Shown: positions 1 through 8,576 of the stretch, piece by piece
How the letters are laid out: the number at the start of each line of letters is the position of its first letter
Numbering within the stretch: position 1 is the stretch's first letter
Assembly (NCBI GenBank): GCA_937930305.1
Contig: CALGLE010000002.1
Span: forward strand, 62,001-126,000
Length of the DNA: 64,000 nt
Source of the DNA: an uncultured Granulosicoccaceae bacterium
GTDB taxonomy: Bacteria; Pseudomonadota; Gammaproteobacteria; Granulosicoccales; Granulosicoccaceae
Reading direction: 5' to 3'
The notes under the pieces: generated by a model
The model's input: the letters and a program-made list of their open reading frames with translations, nothing else
What the model was told of the DNA's origin: nothing
Databases searched by the model: none
Program-made: the position numbers and the translations under genes

Positions 1-485
1 GCTTCACTGTGACCGAATAAAGTAATCATGTCGATGGCCGCATGATCATTCGCTTTTGCAGCGTTGAGTAAGGGTGGGCCAACCACCATGGGGTATGCCG
101 TTCCCATCAAAGCAACTTTTGCGAACCGAATGGGTTGATCCCCCACCGTTTGCAATGCCACCAATGAACCCATGCTATGACCTGCAAGGAACATATCTTC
201 CAACGAGAACGCAGAATTTTCTTGCCCACAAAGATCCAGTAGCTGATTGACCCATTTCGCCATGGCTTCAATCGTCGGCAGTGCTGAACCGCTAGAATTT
301 CCGTGGCCAGGCAAATCGGGCGCAAGAACGTTGTAGCCGCGCCGAGCAAAGTAGCGTGTGAATAAAGTCCATACCGTGCGATTTAATCCCGCTCCGTGTA
401 TGAGCACCAAACTAGGCTGATTGTCTTTCCATTCCACACCACCGGTGCTAATGAAGATCGATTCATTATTGAGCTCAATGTTCAT
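1..485 (-). CDS. alpha/beta hydrolase, C-terminus beyond window
   Basis: Alpha/beta-hydrolase fold protein; about 161 residues are visible and the C-terminus runs off the left edge. An HGAG oxyanion-type motif lies at residues 30-33, DLPGHGNS at about 57-64, and the nucleophile elbow GHSMG at 102-106 with Ser104. The catalytic acid and histidine would lie outside the window. The ATG at 485 overlaps the stop of the upstream metY-like gene by four bases (ATGA), so the two are probably translationally coupled. The substrate cannot be told. Homoserine acetyltransferase (MetX) would fit the neighbour, but the short spacing before GHSMG looks more like a general esterase or lactonase-type hydrolase. 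Confidence 0.8.
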   Translation of the reverse strand, partial: MNIELNNESIFISTGGVEWKDNQPSLVLIHGAGLNRTVWTLFTRYFARRGYNVLAPDLPGHGNSSGSALPTIEAMAKWVNQLLDLCGQENSAFSLEDMFLAGHSMGSLVALQTVGDQPIRFAKVALMGTAYPMVVGPPLLNAAKANDHAAIDMITLFGHSE

Positions 486-1792
486 GACGCCGCCTTAGTA
501 ACGCGCGAAGCACTTTTTAACGCCGATGATAAATCTCCAATTAAATCATCCGCTTCTTCTAAACCGACGGACAAGCGAATTAACCCAGGTGCAATACCTG
601 ACTCGGTTAGCGCTGCTTCATCCATTCGAGAGTGTGTTGTGCTGGCAGGATGAATCACCAATGACTTGGCGTCGCCCACATTGGCAAGATGTGAGAACAA
701 ACGCAGCGAATCAATAAACGCAGCGCCCGCTTTTCGGCCACCTTTTATTTCAAAACTAAATACCGCACCGGTGCCATTAGGTAGCAACGTTTTTGCTAGA
801 TCATGATCGGGGTGAGTGGGCACAGCCGGGTGATGTACAACATCGACTTGTTCGTGCGCTGCAAGAAAGTCCACTAACTGATGCGTGTTACTTACGTGGC
901 GTTCCATGCGTAAGCTTAAGGTTTCTAGGCCTTGTAGTAAATAAAACGCGTTAGCCGGTGATAGGGCTGCACCAAAGTCACGCAATCCTTCCTTTCTTGC
1001 CCGCATCGCAAAAGCTGCAGGGCCAAACTCATCCACAAAATCCATTCCATGAAAACCGTCATAGGGTTCAGTGAACTGCGGATACAAGCCAGAGGCTTCC
1101 CAATCAAACCGACCACCGTCAACCAAACAACCGCCCACGGCGACACCGTGACCACCCATGAATTTAGTGAGCGAATGAACGACCAAATCCGCACCTTGCG
1201 TGAATGATTTTTGTAGCTGGGGGGTGGATAAGGTGGCATCAAGAAACAAAGGCAGATTGGCGTTGTGTGCCACTTCAGCAACACGCGGCACATCCAGCAC
1301 TTCACAGCGCGGGTTTGCCACAGTTTCTGCAAATACAACTCGGGTTTCCGGGCGAATGGCAGCGGCAAACGCATTGGGGTCGCGTGGGTCCACAAACGTG
1401 GTTTCAATGCCAAAACGCGGCAAGGTATAGCTCAGTAAATTGTGTGTTCCACCGTATAAACTGCGCGAGGCAACAACATGATCACCCGCGCTGCACAGCG
1501 TGGTTAACCCTAGATGAATGGCCGCCATGCCACTGGCCGTGGCCACAGCCCCCACACCCCCTTCAAGCGCTGCAACACGTTCTTCCAACACCGCAACGGT
1601 TGGATTCGAAATTCGTGAATACACGTGCCCTGCACGCGCCACATCGAATAAGCTGGAAGCTTGATCGGCGTCTTTGAACACAAACGAAGTACTTTGGTAA
1701 ATGGGTGCAGCACGTGCTCCCGTTGCCGCATCGGGTTGTTGCCCTGCGTGCAGTGCCAATGTATCAAACCCGAAGTGTTTCGGTCCGGCCAT
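482..1792 (-). CDS. metY: O-acetylhomoserine sulfhydrylase-like PLP enzyme
   Basis: Cys/Met-metabolism PLP enzyme, 436 residues, the usual length for O-acetylhomoserine aminocarboxypropyltransferase. This cytosolic enzyme makes homocysteine (or methionine) from O-acetylhomoserine and sulfide (or methanethiol). The start LALHAGQQPD with AAPIYQSTSF is typical. YSRISNPT (about 58-65) supplies phosphate-binding residues, and the PLP lysine is Lys210 in VVHSLTKFMGG. The long insertion near residues 230-262 is characteristic of MetY rather than MetB/MetC. It is followed by an overlapping alpha/beta hydrolase gene and preceded by a 15-bp gap to the ClC gene. A gamma-lyase of the same family cannot be excluded. 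Confidence 0.85.
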   Translation of the reverse strand: MAGPKHFGFDTLALHAGQQPDAATGARAAPIYQSTSFVFKDADQASSLFDVARAGHVYSRISNPTVAVLEERVAALEGGVGAVATASGMAAIHLGLTTLCSAGDHVVASRSLYGGTHNLLSYTLPRFGIETTFVDPRDPNAFAAAIRPETRVVFAETVANPRCEVLDVPRVAEVAHNANLPLFLDATLSTPQLQKSFTQGADLVVHSLTKFMGGHGVAVGGCLVDGGRFDWEASGLYPQFTEPYDGFHGMDFVDEFGPAAFAMRARKEGLRDFGAALSPANAFYLLQGLETLSLRMERHVSNTHQLVDFLAAHEQVDVVHHPAVPTHPDHDLAKTLLPNGTGAVFSFEIKGGRKAGAAFIDSLRLFSHLANVGDAKSLVIHPASTTHSRMDEAALTESGIAPGLIRLSVGLEEADDLIGDLSSALKSASRVTKAAS

Positions 1793-1807
1793 GGGGTGTT
1801 CTCCGTT

Positions 1808-3676
1808 TTACGAAATACCAAATTCATCTTGTCTTGCCTGCTTCACCACATCGTAGTGCGCAGTCAATAAATCACTCTTCAACAAAACACCTTTAACGCC
1901 AGGGTTTTCCGAAGTTACGTTGTCCACCACCGGCAAGTAGTCCAATTGATGCTCTGCCATCAAGTTCAACGCATTCACAATGTTCGCAGAACTACCGACC
2001 GCCACTTCCTTCGACGCCATACAAGCCACCAATGGGTGCACAGGCTCGGAATCCATTGGGCCGCTCAATTCCTTAGCCGTTGCATTCGGATCGACTGTCA
2101 AATCATCACGGAGCTTCTTGGGAGTTGATTCAACTTTGCCATCCGATGACGCCGCGTGGATGGATGTTAAATCATCCCGAGCATGCCAATGCGCCAACAA
2201 CGCAGCCAATGAGACGCTACCTGCGAACTGCCCTTCTTCATCCACGAGCACAGCAATGCGTTTACGTTCTCGCCCCAATTGCGCTTGCAAGGCCAACGGT
2301 TCAGTTGAAACCGGTGCCGTCGAGAATCGATCACTAATAAGATCAGCCACTTGGTGAGTCATTAGTAAAGAGATGTCGCGACCCGTGGTGATATTGACGG
2401 ATCTTTTGGACAATTGCCAACGAAAAAACGACCCCCATGGGCCAGCTTGCATCACCGTGGAAGAAACGGCCGCCGCTACCATAACCGCGACAGTAATGTC
2501 GTAATCACCCGTCATCTCAAACACAATTAATACCGTGGAGATGGGCGCGCCTAACATCGCCGACGCAACAGCCGCTGTGCCCACTAACGCATAGACTCCT
2601 TGTTTAGATGCCGAATCCGGCAGAAACGTAAGCACATCAACACCCAAGCCCTGCACCAAGGACCAACACGCCGCACCCAGTAATGCGCCTAAAAACACCG
2701 CCGGGCCAAATACGCCGCCCGCGCATCCACTGCCTATGGCGATGCCAACCAGCAGCAGCTTCGCCACCAGTAATGGCAACACCAAATCGGATGGCATGTC
2801 CCCACGCAGTGCTGAATCGGTGGCCTCAAACCCAATACTTAACACCATGGGTAATTCCAAAGCCACAACACCGAACAACAACCCCGCAAACATTGGGCGT
2901 AACCAACTGGGTGTACCCACACGTTGCCAGCCCAAGCGACTGGTGTGTGCTACCCCAATCGTTAAATAAACTACGCCTGCGCCCAGTACTCCGATGAGCG
3001 CGAACAACGGTAACTCCCAATAAGCGATCCATTCGTAGTTCGGTAATGCAAAGTACACATCTTTACCTAGAACAATATGGCGTACCACGACCGCCGCCAC
3101 GCAAGCGACCACGATGGGTGCAAACACACGCAAGGTGTAGTAACCCACAATGACTTCGAGCGCGAAGATTACAGCGGCAACGGGCGCATTAAAAGACACC
3201 GTGACAGCCGCCGCCGCACCACACCCTAATAGAGCTAAAGATTGGCTACGATCCAATCGCAGGCGTTCAGCAAGCCAAGCCGACATAGACGCACCGATGT
3301 GAACCGCCGGGCCCTCTCGACCCAAAGGCGCACCCGAGCCTAAAGAAACGGCCGCCGCTAAAGCTGCAAAAAGATCCGAGCGGGTTGGCATGCGGGCGCT
3401 GTTCAATGCGCAAGCTTCCATCACATCGGGGATACCGTGATACCGAGAGCCCGGTACTCTAGACAACAACAGACCCACGATTAAACCACCGAGAGCTGGC
3501 ACCAAAACAATTCGCCAAGCTGGCTGCGAGGCAACGATTTGTGCGTACCGGGTTTCTGATGCTTCCCCAAATCCAATCAGCTGCACCAATAAAATCAGTT
3601 GAATAAGCAACAAGATAATGACGCCCACCGCCGCACCAGTAAGAGCTGCTAATGCGAAGAACGCAAAACGATTCAA
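1808..3676 (-). CDS. ClC-family chloride channel/transporter with CBS domains
   Basis: Inner-membrane ClC anion channel or Cl-/H+ antiporter, 622 residues. The N-terminal part, to about residue 420, holds many hydrophobic helices. The diagnostic GREGPAVH motif is at 119-126 with gating Glu121, and a second GSGCAGGVFGP signature lies near 315. The C-terminal part (about 430-615) looks like a pair of cytosolic CBS domains that would regulate gating. The start is TTG, whose TTGA overlaps the ubiH stop, so translation is probably coupled to ubiH. This gene occupies the place where enterobacteria have ubiI. Whether it is a channel or an exchanger cannot be decided from sequence alone. Confidence 0.88.
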   Translation of the reverse strand: MNRFAFFALAALTGAAVGVIILLLIQLILLVQLIGFGEASETRYAQIVASQPAWRIVLVPALGGLIVGLLLSRVPGSRYHGIPDVMEACALNSARMPTRSDLFAALAAAVSLGSGAPLGREGPAVHIGASMSAWLAERLRLDRSQSLALLGCGAAAAVTVSFNAPVAAVIFALEVIVGYYTLRVFAPIVVACVAAVVVRHIVLGKDVYFALPNYEWIAYWELPLFALIGVLGAGVVYLTIGVAHTSRLGWQRVGTPSWLRPMFAGLLFGVVALELPMVLSIGFEATDSALRGDMPSDLVLPLLVAKLLLVGIAIGSGCAGGVFGPAVFLGALLGAACWSLVQGLGVDVLTFLPDSASKQGVYALVGTAAVASAMLGAPISTVLIVFEMTGDYDITVAVMVAAAVSSTVMQAGPWGSFFRWQLSKRSVNITTGRDISLLMTHQVADLISDRFSTAPVSTEPLALQAQLGRERKRIAVLVDEEGQFAGSVSLAALLAHWHARDDLTSIHAASSDGKVESTPKKLRDDLTVDPNATAKELSGPMDSEPVHPLVACMASKEVAVGSSANIVNALNLMAEHQLDYLPVVDNVTSENPGVKGVLLKSDLLTAHYDVVKQARQDEFGIS

Positions 3677-4875
3677 CCGGTGTACCCCATGGTACGCAAG
3701 GCAAATCGCTTTCTTAACGGGCTTATGTTGTCTAACCCTATGAACCCAAGTGCGCGAAAATGACCGGGTAGACGCGCATCCCCTCGAAATGTTTTCGCCA
3801 AGGTGTCAGTTAGAGATACCACTTGTTGTTGATCATGCTGCCGTGATTGCTGGAACGCATGCAACACCTCTTCACTACCGGGATCGATTGAGCGTTGATC
3901 GGTTTTTTGTCCCATAAAATCTAGTAAACCCGCAACATCTCGTAAGGCTAAGTTAAAACCTTGACCGGCCACAGGATGCAATAGCCGCACAGCGTTGCCC
4001 AGCAGCACCGTTCGCGTGCCGACTTGTCGTGTGGCTTCTCGGCGTATCAGCGGCAAAATCGTTTTTGCTCCGATGGCATTCATTCGGCCTAGGCGAAAAC
4101 CTAATTCGCTTTGCAGCGATGCCAGCAGTTCTTCATCCGATTGAGATGCTTTTGTTTTAGCGTCTGCAGGATCTAAACACCAGACCACACTCATTACATT
4201 GCCTGGACGAGGCAACATCGCCAAAGGCCCACTGCGCGTAAAGCGCTCAACCGCCAAGGCACCATGCGGTTCAGACACTTGCACGGTGCTCATCAATGCA
4301 CATTGTTCATAGTCAACGTGCTCATCGCCAATGCCCACTAAATCACGCACTCGAGAATTGACCCCATCGGCAGCGATTAGTAGGCGCGTGTTTAAACGTT
4401 CGCCAGATTCTAAACCAACCGATATGACCTCGTGGGCTTCACTACCTTCACTCGATACCTCGGATACTGAAGCAACCACTTCACCGCGATGTACCGTGAT
4501 GTTAGGCAGCTGCGTAACGCAATCAGTTAAAGCTGAAACCCACTGACGATTTTCTATGACATAACCCAATGCGGGTACGCCCAGTTCATCGGCTCGCAGC
4601 CGAACGCTGCCCAAAAACCCGCGTTGCGATACGTGAACTTGCTGAATACTTTGCGCGTCTTTTTCAATGGCTTGCCAAACACCCCAGCGCTGCAGCAATC
4701 CGACGGTGGAACTGCCAATGGCCGTGCAGCGTTGATCGAGTGGATCCGTTGGAACCGCATCCGCACGTGCGCTTTGATCGACAATGACTACCCGCCACCC
4801 AGCTTGAGCGCAAGCCATCGCAATCGGTAGTCCTGCCAACCCAGCCCCAACTATAAGAACGTCGGTATCGGACAT
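3673..4875 (-). CDS. ubiH: 2-octaprenyl-6-methoxyphenol hydroxylase (ubiquinone synthesis)
   Basis: FAD-dependent aromatic-ring monooxygenase of ubiquinone biosynthesis, membrane-associated, 400 residues. The start at 4875 gives MSDTDVLIVGAGLAGL with the Rossmann GAGLAG at residues 10-15; longer readings overlap pepP and add a non-homologous leader. Later signatures include ERFTRSGPLAMLP, the second FAD motif GNAVRLLHPVAGQGFNL and a final RTMGYTG close to the E. coli UbiH end. It follows pepP by 7 bp, as in the classic ygfB-pepP-ubiH operon. UbiF or UbiI are possible alternatives, but the HVSQRGF and PLAMLP segments favour UbiH. Confidence 0.9.
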   Translation of the reverse strand: MSDTDVLIVGAGLAGLPIAMACAQAGWRVVIVDQSARADAVPTDPLDQRCTAIGSSTVGLLQRWGVWQAIEKDAQSIQQVHVSQRGFLGSVRLRADELGVPALGYVIENRQWVSALTDCVTQLPNITVHRGEVVASVSEVSSEGSEAHEVISVGLESGERLNTRLLIAADGVNSRVRDLVGIGDEHVDYEQCALMSTVQVSEPHGALAVERFTRSGPLAMLPRPGNVMSVVWCLDPADAKTKASQSDEELLASLQSELGFRLGRMNAIGAKTILPLIRREATRQVGTRTVLLGNAVRLLHPVAGQGFNLALRDVAGLLDFMGQKTDQRSIDPGSEEVLHAFQQSRQHDQQQVVSLTDTLAKTFRGDARLPGHFRALGFIGLDNISPLRKRFALRTMGYTG

Positions 4876-4882
4876 GCCGGCT

Positions 4883-6196
4883 TCAGTGACCTGCCATGAG
4901 AGCTTCAATTTCATCAGGGGCTTTGGGTACATCGGAGGTGGTGACCTCATGACCCTTCGCCGTCATTAGCACATCGTCTTCCACGCGGATGCCAATATTT
5001 TTGTACGCTTTAGGGATTCCACGCGCGGCACCAATGTATAAGCCTGGCTCGATGGTTAAACACATTCCTGGCTCTAATAAGCGCCATCCGCCATCTATTT
5101 TATAATCACCCACATCGTGAACATCCAGCCCCAACCAATGACCGGTTTTGTGCATATAAAACGGGCGATACGCCTCTTTCTTTATCAGGGTATTCACATT
5201 GCCTTTCAAAATACCCACCTCTTTTAAGCCGCGGGTTAACACCCGCACTGCAGCATCATGTGGATCATTCCAATGATTCCCAGGCTGGCACGCCTCTATA
5301 CCAGCCAAATTGGCTTCTAACACAATTTCATACAAGTCTCGTTGAGCGGCACTAAAGATTCCGTTAACGGGAAACGTGCGAGAGATATCGCCGGCATAAC
5401 CCGAAATTTCTGCGCCGGAATCAATCAACACGAGTTCGCCGTCGTTTAACTTGGCGTTGTTTTCGCAGTAATGCAAAATGCAGCCGTTCTCACCACCACC
5501 AACGATCGGTAGAAAGGCATGCTGCCCACCCTCTCGGCGATAGGTGTGTATGAGCGCGGCTTCCAATTCCCATTCCATCATGCCCGGTTGACAAACTTGC
5601 ATGGCAGCCACATGCCCTTTGGCACTGAGCTTAGCGGCCGCTTTTAAATGCTTTTGCTCTGCACGCGACTTGATCACGCGCATGTCGTGTAAGTGGTAAT
5701 CCAAGGAAATAAACGCATCCGGATCATCCGTGCTCTTTCGCGCCATGCGGGATTTTTTTAACCAGCCCAACAGCTGCGCATCAAAACTTTGGTTTTTCCC
5801 CAACGTGTGATAGACGTGTTGTCGGCCTTCTAATAAGCCCGGCAAAATCTCATCCACGTCATCAATCGGGAACGCATCATCAGCACCCAACGCTTCGGGC
5901 GCGCGATCGACTCCTAAGCGGCGGCCATGCCAAGTCTCTTTTTCCGGGTCTCGATCACGACAAAACATCAGGTACTCGCCCGCTTTACGCCCAGGAATGA
6001 GGACCAACAAGCTTTCCGGCTCTTCAAAGCCAGATAAATACCAAAAATTACTGTCGGGGCGATAGGGAAATTCCGTATCTCGGCTGCGTACGGCAACCGG
6101 TGCCGCGGGGATCAGTGCAATGGCGTTCTCATCCAAGGTGCGCATTAACACTCGGCGACGGCGCCGATATTCGTTGATTTCTGTCTTGTTTAGCAT
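4883..6196 (-). CDS. pepP: Xaa-Pro aminopeptidase II
   Basis: Cytosolic dimanganese aminopeptidase that removes N-terminal residues preceding proline; 437 residues, full length. The five pita-bread metal ligands are visible at positions almost identical to E. coli PepP: Asp259 and Asp270 (DSGAEISGYAGDISR), His353 (KTGHWLGL), Glu383 (TIEPGLYI) and Glu406 (GIRVEDDVL). The N-terminal half is the aminopeptidase P N-domain (EFPYRPDSNFWYLSGF). It lies 17 bp downstream of ygfB and 7 bp upstream of ubiH, which fits one operon. Confidence 0.96.
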   Translation of the reverse strand: MLNKTEINEYRRRRRVLMRTLDENAIALIPAAPVAVRSRDTEFPYRPDSNFWYLSGFEEPESLLVLIPGRKAGEYLMFCRDRDPEKETWHGRRLGVDRAPEALGADDAFPIDDVDEILPGLLEGRQHVYHTLGKNQSFDAQLLGWLKKSRMARKSTDDPDAFISLDYHLHDMRVIKSRAEQKHLKAAAKLSAKGHVAAMQVCQPGMMEWELEAALIHTYRREGGQHAFLPIVGGGENGCILHYCENNAKLNDGELVLIDSGAEISGYAGDISRTFPVNGIFSAAQRDLYEIVLEANLAGIEACQPGNHWNDPHDAAVRVLTRGLKEVGILKGNVNTLIKKEAYRPFYMHKTGHWLGLDVHDVGDYKIDGGWRLLEPGMCLTIEPGLYIGAARGIPKAYKNIGIRVEDDVLMTAKGHEVTTSDVPKAPDEIEALMAGH

Positions 6197-6213
6197 GTCT
6201 TGTTAATACAGGG

Positions 6214-6780
6214 TTAATGCACTTGAGTGTGGTCGCCACCGGCCACCGGTTGCAGCTCCTCATGCACCAGCAACACCCCCACCCGCAAGAATTCGAATAT
6301 TTCCTGCCAGGCTTCGTCGTCGGATTCGTCCAATTCGTCTAAATCCAGATTTTGAATGGCTTGGAAGTCAGCGATGACTTCTCGAGTGTCCTCCGGCAAG
6401 GAGGCGGTGTCACGGCCAGCTGAGGATAATCCCAGGCCATAATTAAATCCTGAGCAGAAATCGACTAATCCAGCTGCTCGTTCCGATAGAGGGGCGGAGT
6501 CTTCTGGCATATCAGGCTCGAACGCCAATTCAGAATCGTTCAAGGCCTCGACAACACTATCGAACCAGGCATCCAGCTCTCGAATGTCGGTGGCATTATT
6601 TTGCACGGTTTCGGCTTTCATGTCGGCAGCATCCAACAATTCTGTCAGCCAACGGCTTTTGGCAGGACCTGTGGCCTGACCGCACAGGAGCCCCACAGCG
6701 ATGCCTTGTGCCTCAGAAACTGGCAGGGGAACTGCCAATCGAGCCAGCAAATCCGATCGATCATTGAATTGTTTTGTCAC
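6214..6780 (-). CDS. ygfB: UPF0149/YgfB family protein
   Basis: Small acidic alpha-helical protein of the UPF0149 (YgfB/YecA-like) family. Characteristic blocks are SEAQGIAVGLLCG near the N-terminus, LVDFCSGFNYGLG in the middle and a C-terminal acidic segment DESDDEAWQEIFEFLRVG. I chose the GTG at 6780 (VTKQFNDRSDLLARL), giving 188 residues; an upstream ATG at 6852 would add an arginine-rich leader overlapping the divergent gene's control region. No strong Shine-Dalgarno sequence is visible at either start. It heads the pepP-ubiH operon, as in other gammaproteobacteria. Its molecular role is unclear to me. Confidence 0.85.
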   Translation of the reverse strand: MTKQFNDRSDLLARLAVPLPVSEAQGIAVGLLCGQATGPAKSRWLTELLDAADMKAETVQNNATDIRELDAWFDSVVEALNDSELAFEPDMPEDSAPLSERAAGLVDFCSGFNYGLGLSSAGRDTASLPEDTREVIADFQAIQNLDLDELDESDDEAWQEIFEFLRVGVLLVHEELQPVAGGDHTQVH

Positions 6781-6855
6781 AATCGGGCTGTTAACCTTGC
6801 CAGCGCTACACCGCAGAAGTATACAATGGGGGCGAGGCAACCGCTGACGCATGCT

Positions 6856-7077
6856 ATGAGCAGTCCTGACATAAACGAAGAGATCGAGAACTTAGAAGCC
6901 CAATTGAATGATTTGGCCTCTTTGTGCAAGCGCTTACGACTTGAAAACCGCTCGCTTCGGGAGCAACAGGTGAGCCTGGTGGAAGAACGTGCTCGGTTGA
7001 TTGAGAAAAACGAGCTGGCTCGCACCAAGGTTGAGCAGATGATTGTTCGCTTAAAGTCCTTGGAGGCTACTTCGTGA
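6856..7077 (+). CDS. small coiled-coil ZapB-like / TIGR02449-type protein
   Basis: A 73-residue, highly charged coiled-coil protein (IENLEAQLNDLASLCKRL, then NRSLREQQVSLVEERARL). Size, composition and position immediately before zapA match the small ZapB-like/TIGR02449 family, probably linked to cell division through the FtsZ-ZapA layer. Its stop overlaps the zapA GTG start by four bases (GTGA), implying translational coupling. The start is the ATG at 6856; an ATG at 6851 in another frame meets a stop at once. The division role is inferred from context. Confidence 0.8.
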   Translation: MSSPDINEEIENLEAQLNDLASLCKRLRLENRSLREQQVSLVEERARLIEKNELARTKVEQMIVRLKSLEATS

Positions 7078-7415
7078 GTAAACGAACCCACACCCGACCT
7101 TCTCGCATCGCCGAATCGCGACCCGTCAAACTGCGCATTCTTGATAAAGAAGTGCAACTGGCCTGTAAAGTGGGTGAGGAAGATGAACTGGCAAAGGCCG
7201 CCGCTTACATCGATCGTTCGATGAGCGAACTCAAGGGCCGTAACAGTACCTCTAGCATTGAAAAAATTGCCATCGTTGCCGCCATCAACACGGCCGCAGA
7301 GCTCATGAAATCTCGCTCAACAAAAGCTGGGGAACATCCTGAGTTAACAGAGCGTCTGGTTGCAATGAATGCCAAGTTAGAAGACTTATTAGAAGAAGAG
7401 TCTGAACCGGCCTAG
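7074..7415 (+). CDS. zapA: cell division protein ZapA
   Basis: ZapA family, 113 residues, GTG start within the GTGA overlap with the preceding coiled-coil gene. The N-terminal part carries the family pattern (PVKLRILDKEVQLAC, then a helix AAAYIDRSMSELK). The middle IEKIAIVAAINTAAELM is the conserved core helix, and the C-terminus is a coiled coil. ZapA binds and bundles FtsZ at the division ring in the cytoplasm. The downstream 6S RNA and fau complete the usual gammaproteobacterial zapA-ssrS-fau order. Confidence 0.92.
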   Translation: MSKRTHTRPSRIAESRPVKLRILDKEVQLACKVGEEDELAKAAAYIDRSMSELKGRNSTSSIEKIAIVAAINTAAELMKSRSTKAGEHPELTERLVAMNAKLEDLLEEESEPA

Positions 7416-7617
7416 TTAATCAGCCCAATTTATCAGACCTGTTAATCAGACCAGTTAAACAAAATGGGTAACCGGCCAATTACCCCACGAGTTATAAGAT
7501 TCGCTAACACATTGGCCAACCTATGGGTCAATGACTAGACTAAATAACTGACCGATTTCGTGATGTAACTTATGATTGCGTCACCCTATACCTGCACATC
7601 GCGTGCTACGCTTTAGT
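7416..7617. other. zapA-6S RNA intergenic region
   Basis: There is no gene in these 202 bases. Near-direct repeats (ATCAGACC twice between about 7430 and 7455) and an inverted repeat GGGTAA...TTACCC (7466-7485) lie just after zapA, with no T-tract, so a terminator is not clear. The 3' part holds the presumed 6S promoter (-10 TACGCT at 7607-7612; no convincing -35 hexamer at normal spacing). Confidence 0.5.
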
Positions 7618-7806
7618 TGTATCATCTGCGGTGTTTGTTATCTTGCTGGGTATATCCCTTGAGCCTATTTTGCACCCCGGGAACGGCTCGGTCACTGTTG
7701 TTGTGCACGTCCGCTACGGCGGAAAGCCTGATACGGTTCCGGCTGATCCCACTTGAACCGATTGGTTCAAGGTAGCACACTTGAGACGGCACTCGTGGTT
7801 GATACA
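7618..7806 (+). ncRNA. ssrS: 6S RNA
   Basis: Regulatory RNA that binds sigma70-RNA polymerase by mimicking an open promoter. It sits between zapA and fau, its usual place. Recognisable blocks against E. coli 6S are CCCTTGAGCCTATTTTGC (5' side), CGGCTCGGTC with the following GAAAGCCTGATACGGTT (3' side), and CTTGAACCGATTGGTTCAAG, which forms the conserved 3' hairpin. The ends are set by a possible closing stem, TGTATCA (7618-7624) with TGATACA (7800-7806). A -10-like TACGCT at 7607-7612 would start transcription near 7619. The 3' end overlaps the only plausible fau start codons. Confidence 0.88.
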
Positions 7807-8400
7807 TTTTCATCTAATGACGTTGATAAAAACCTAGCACAACGTAATGCGCTGCGAATAAAACTTCGAGCCGAACGTCGTGCGTTAACCGAACATCAAC
7901 AAGAACAAGCGGCATCTAAGCTACAAGGCCATGTGCTTGATGCACTGAAACGCCTTAATACACCCAATCCCTTGCAACGAGTTGCTGGCTATTTAGCGTT
8001 TCAAGGAGAAATTAACGTTAGCCCCGTTATGAGCGCACTTCGTGCAACCGGCGTAACCACCTATGTTCCCATGTTAGACGGTGAAACCTTAGCGTTCGCT
8101 GAATGGTCAGAGCACACCCCATACACAAGCAATCGTTTTGGCATCATTGAACCCAAGGTAGCTAAATCAACTTGGCTATCAGCACACGAACTCGACGTGG
8201 TGTTAGTGCCCTTGGTTGCCTTTGAAAGCAGCGGCCAACGACTGGGCATGGGCGGTGGGTTCTACGATAAAACCTTTGCGACTCGACGAGAACAATCTGC
8301 ACCACCTTGGCTGATCGGTGTTGCGCACCAATTGCAACGCGTTGAGTCGGTGTACGCTGATTGGTGGGATGTGCCGTTGGATGCCGTAGTCACTGACTAG
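7795..8400 (+). CDS. fau: 5-formyltetrahydrofolate cyclo-ligase
   Basis: Cytosolic enzyme (YgfA/MTHFS) converting 5-formyl-THF to 5,10-methenyl-THF with ATP; about 201 residues from GTG 7795. The N-terminal RAERRALTEHQQ matches the family start. The ATP/folate signature GMGGGFYDKTF is present near residue 160, followed by GVAHQLQ and the terminal DVPLDAVVTD. No ATG exists in frame. The only upstream start candidates (TTG 7753, TTG 7762, GTG 7795) all lie inside the 6S RNA 3' region, so the exact start is uncertain. Confidence 0.9.
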   Translation: MVDTFSSNDVDKNLAQRNALRIKLRAERRALTEHQQEQAASKLQGHVLDALKRLNTPNPLQRVAGYLAFQGEINVSPVMSALRATGVTTYVPMLDGETLAFAEWSEHTPYTSNRFGIIEPKVAKSTWLSAHELDVVLVPLVAFESSGQRLGMGGGFYDKTFATRREQSAPPWLIGVAHQLQRVESVYADWWDVPLDAVVTD

Positions 8401-8576
8401 ACAACAAGGCTAGAACACCCGCGTCACTGGTACGTGGTTCACACAAAACCACCCTGCCACATATTGTCCTGCAGCTTGTGAAAGCACCGGAATACTTCTT
8501 GCTCGACCACTCAATCGGCCTTTCGCGGTTTCGTTGTTCACGGAAATAGGCCTCGTTCGTTCAAAGGTCGAATTCC

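Noticed and set aside
925-1413. A 162-codon open frame inside metY
   Set aside because: It overlaps the well-conserved PLP enzyme in another frame and shows no protein-like pattern.
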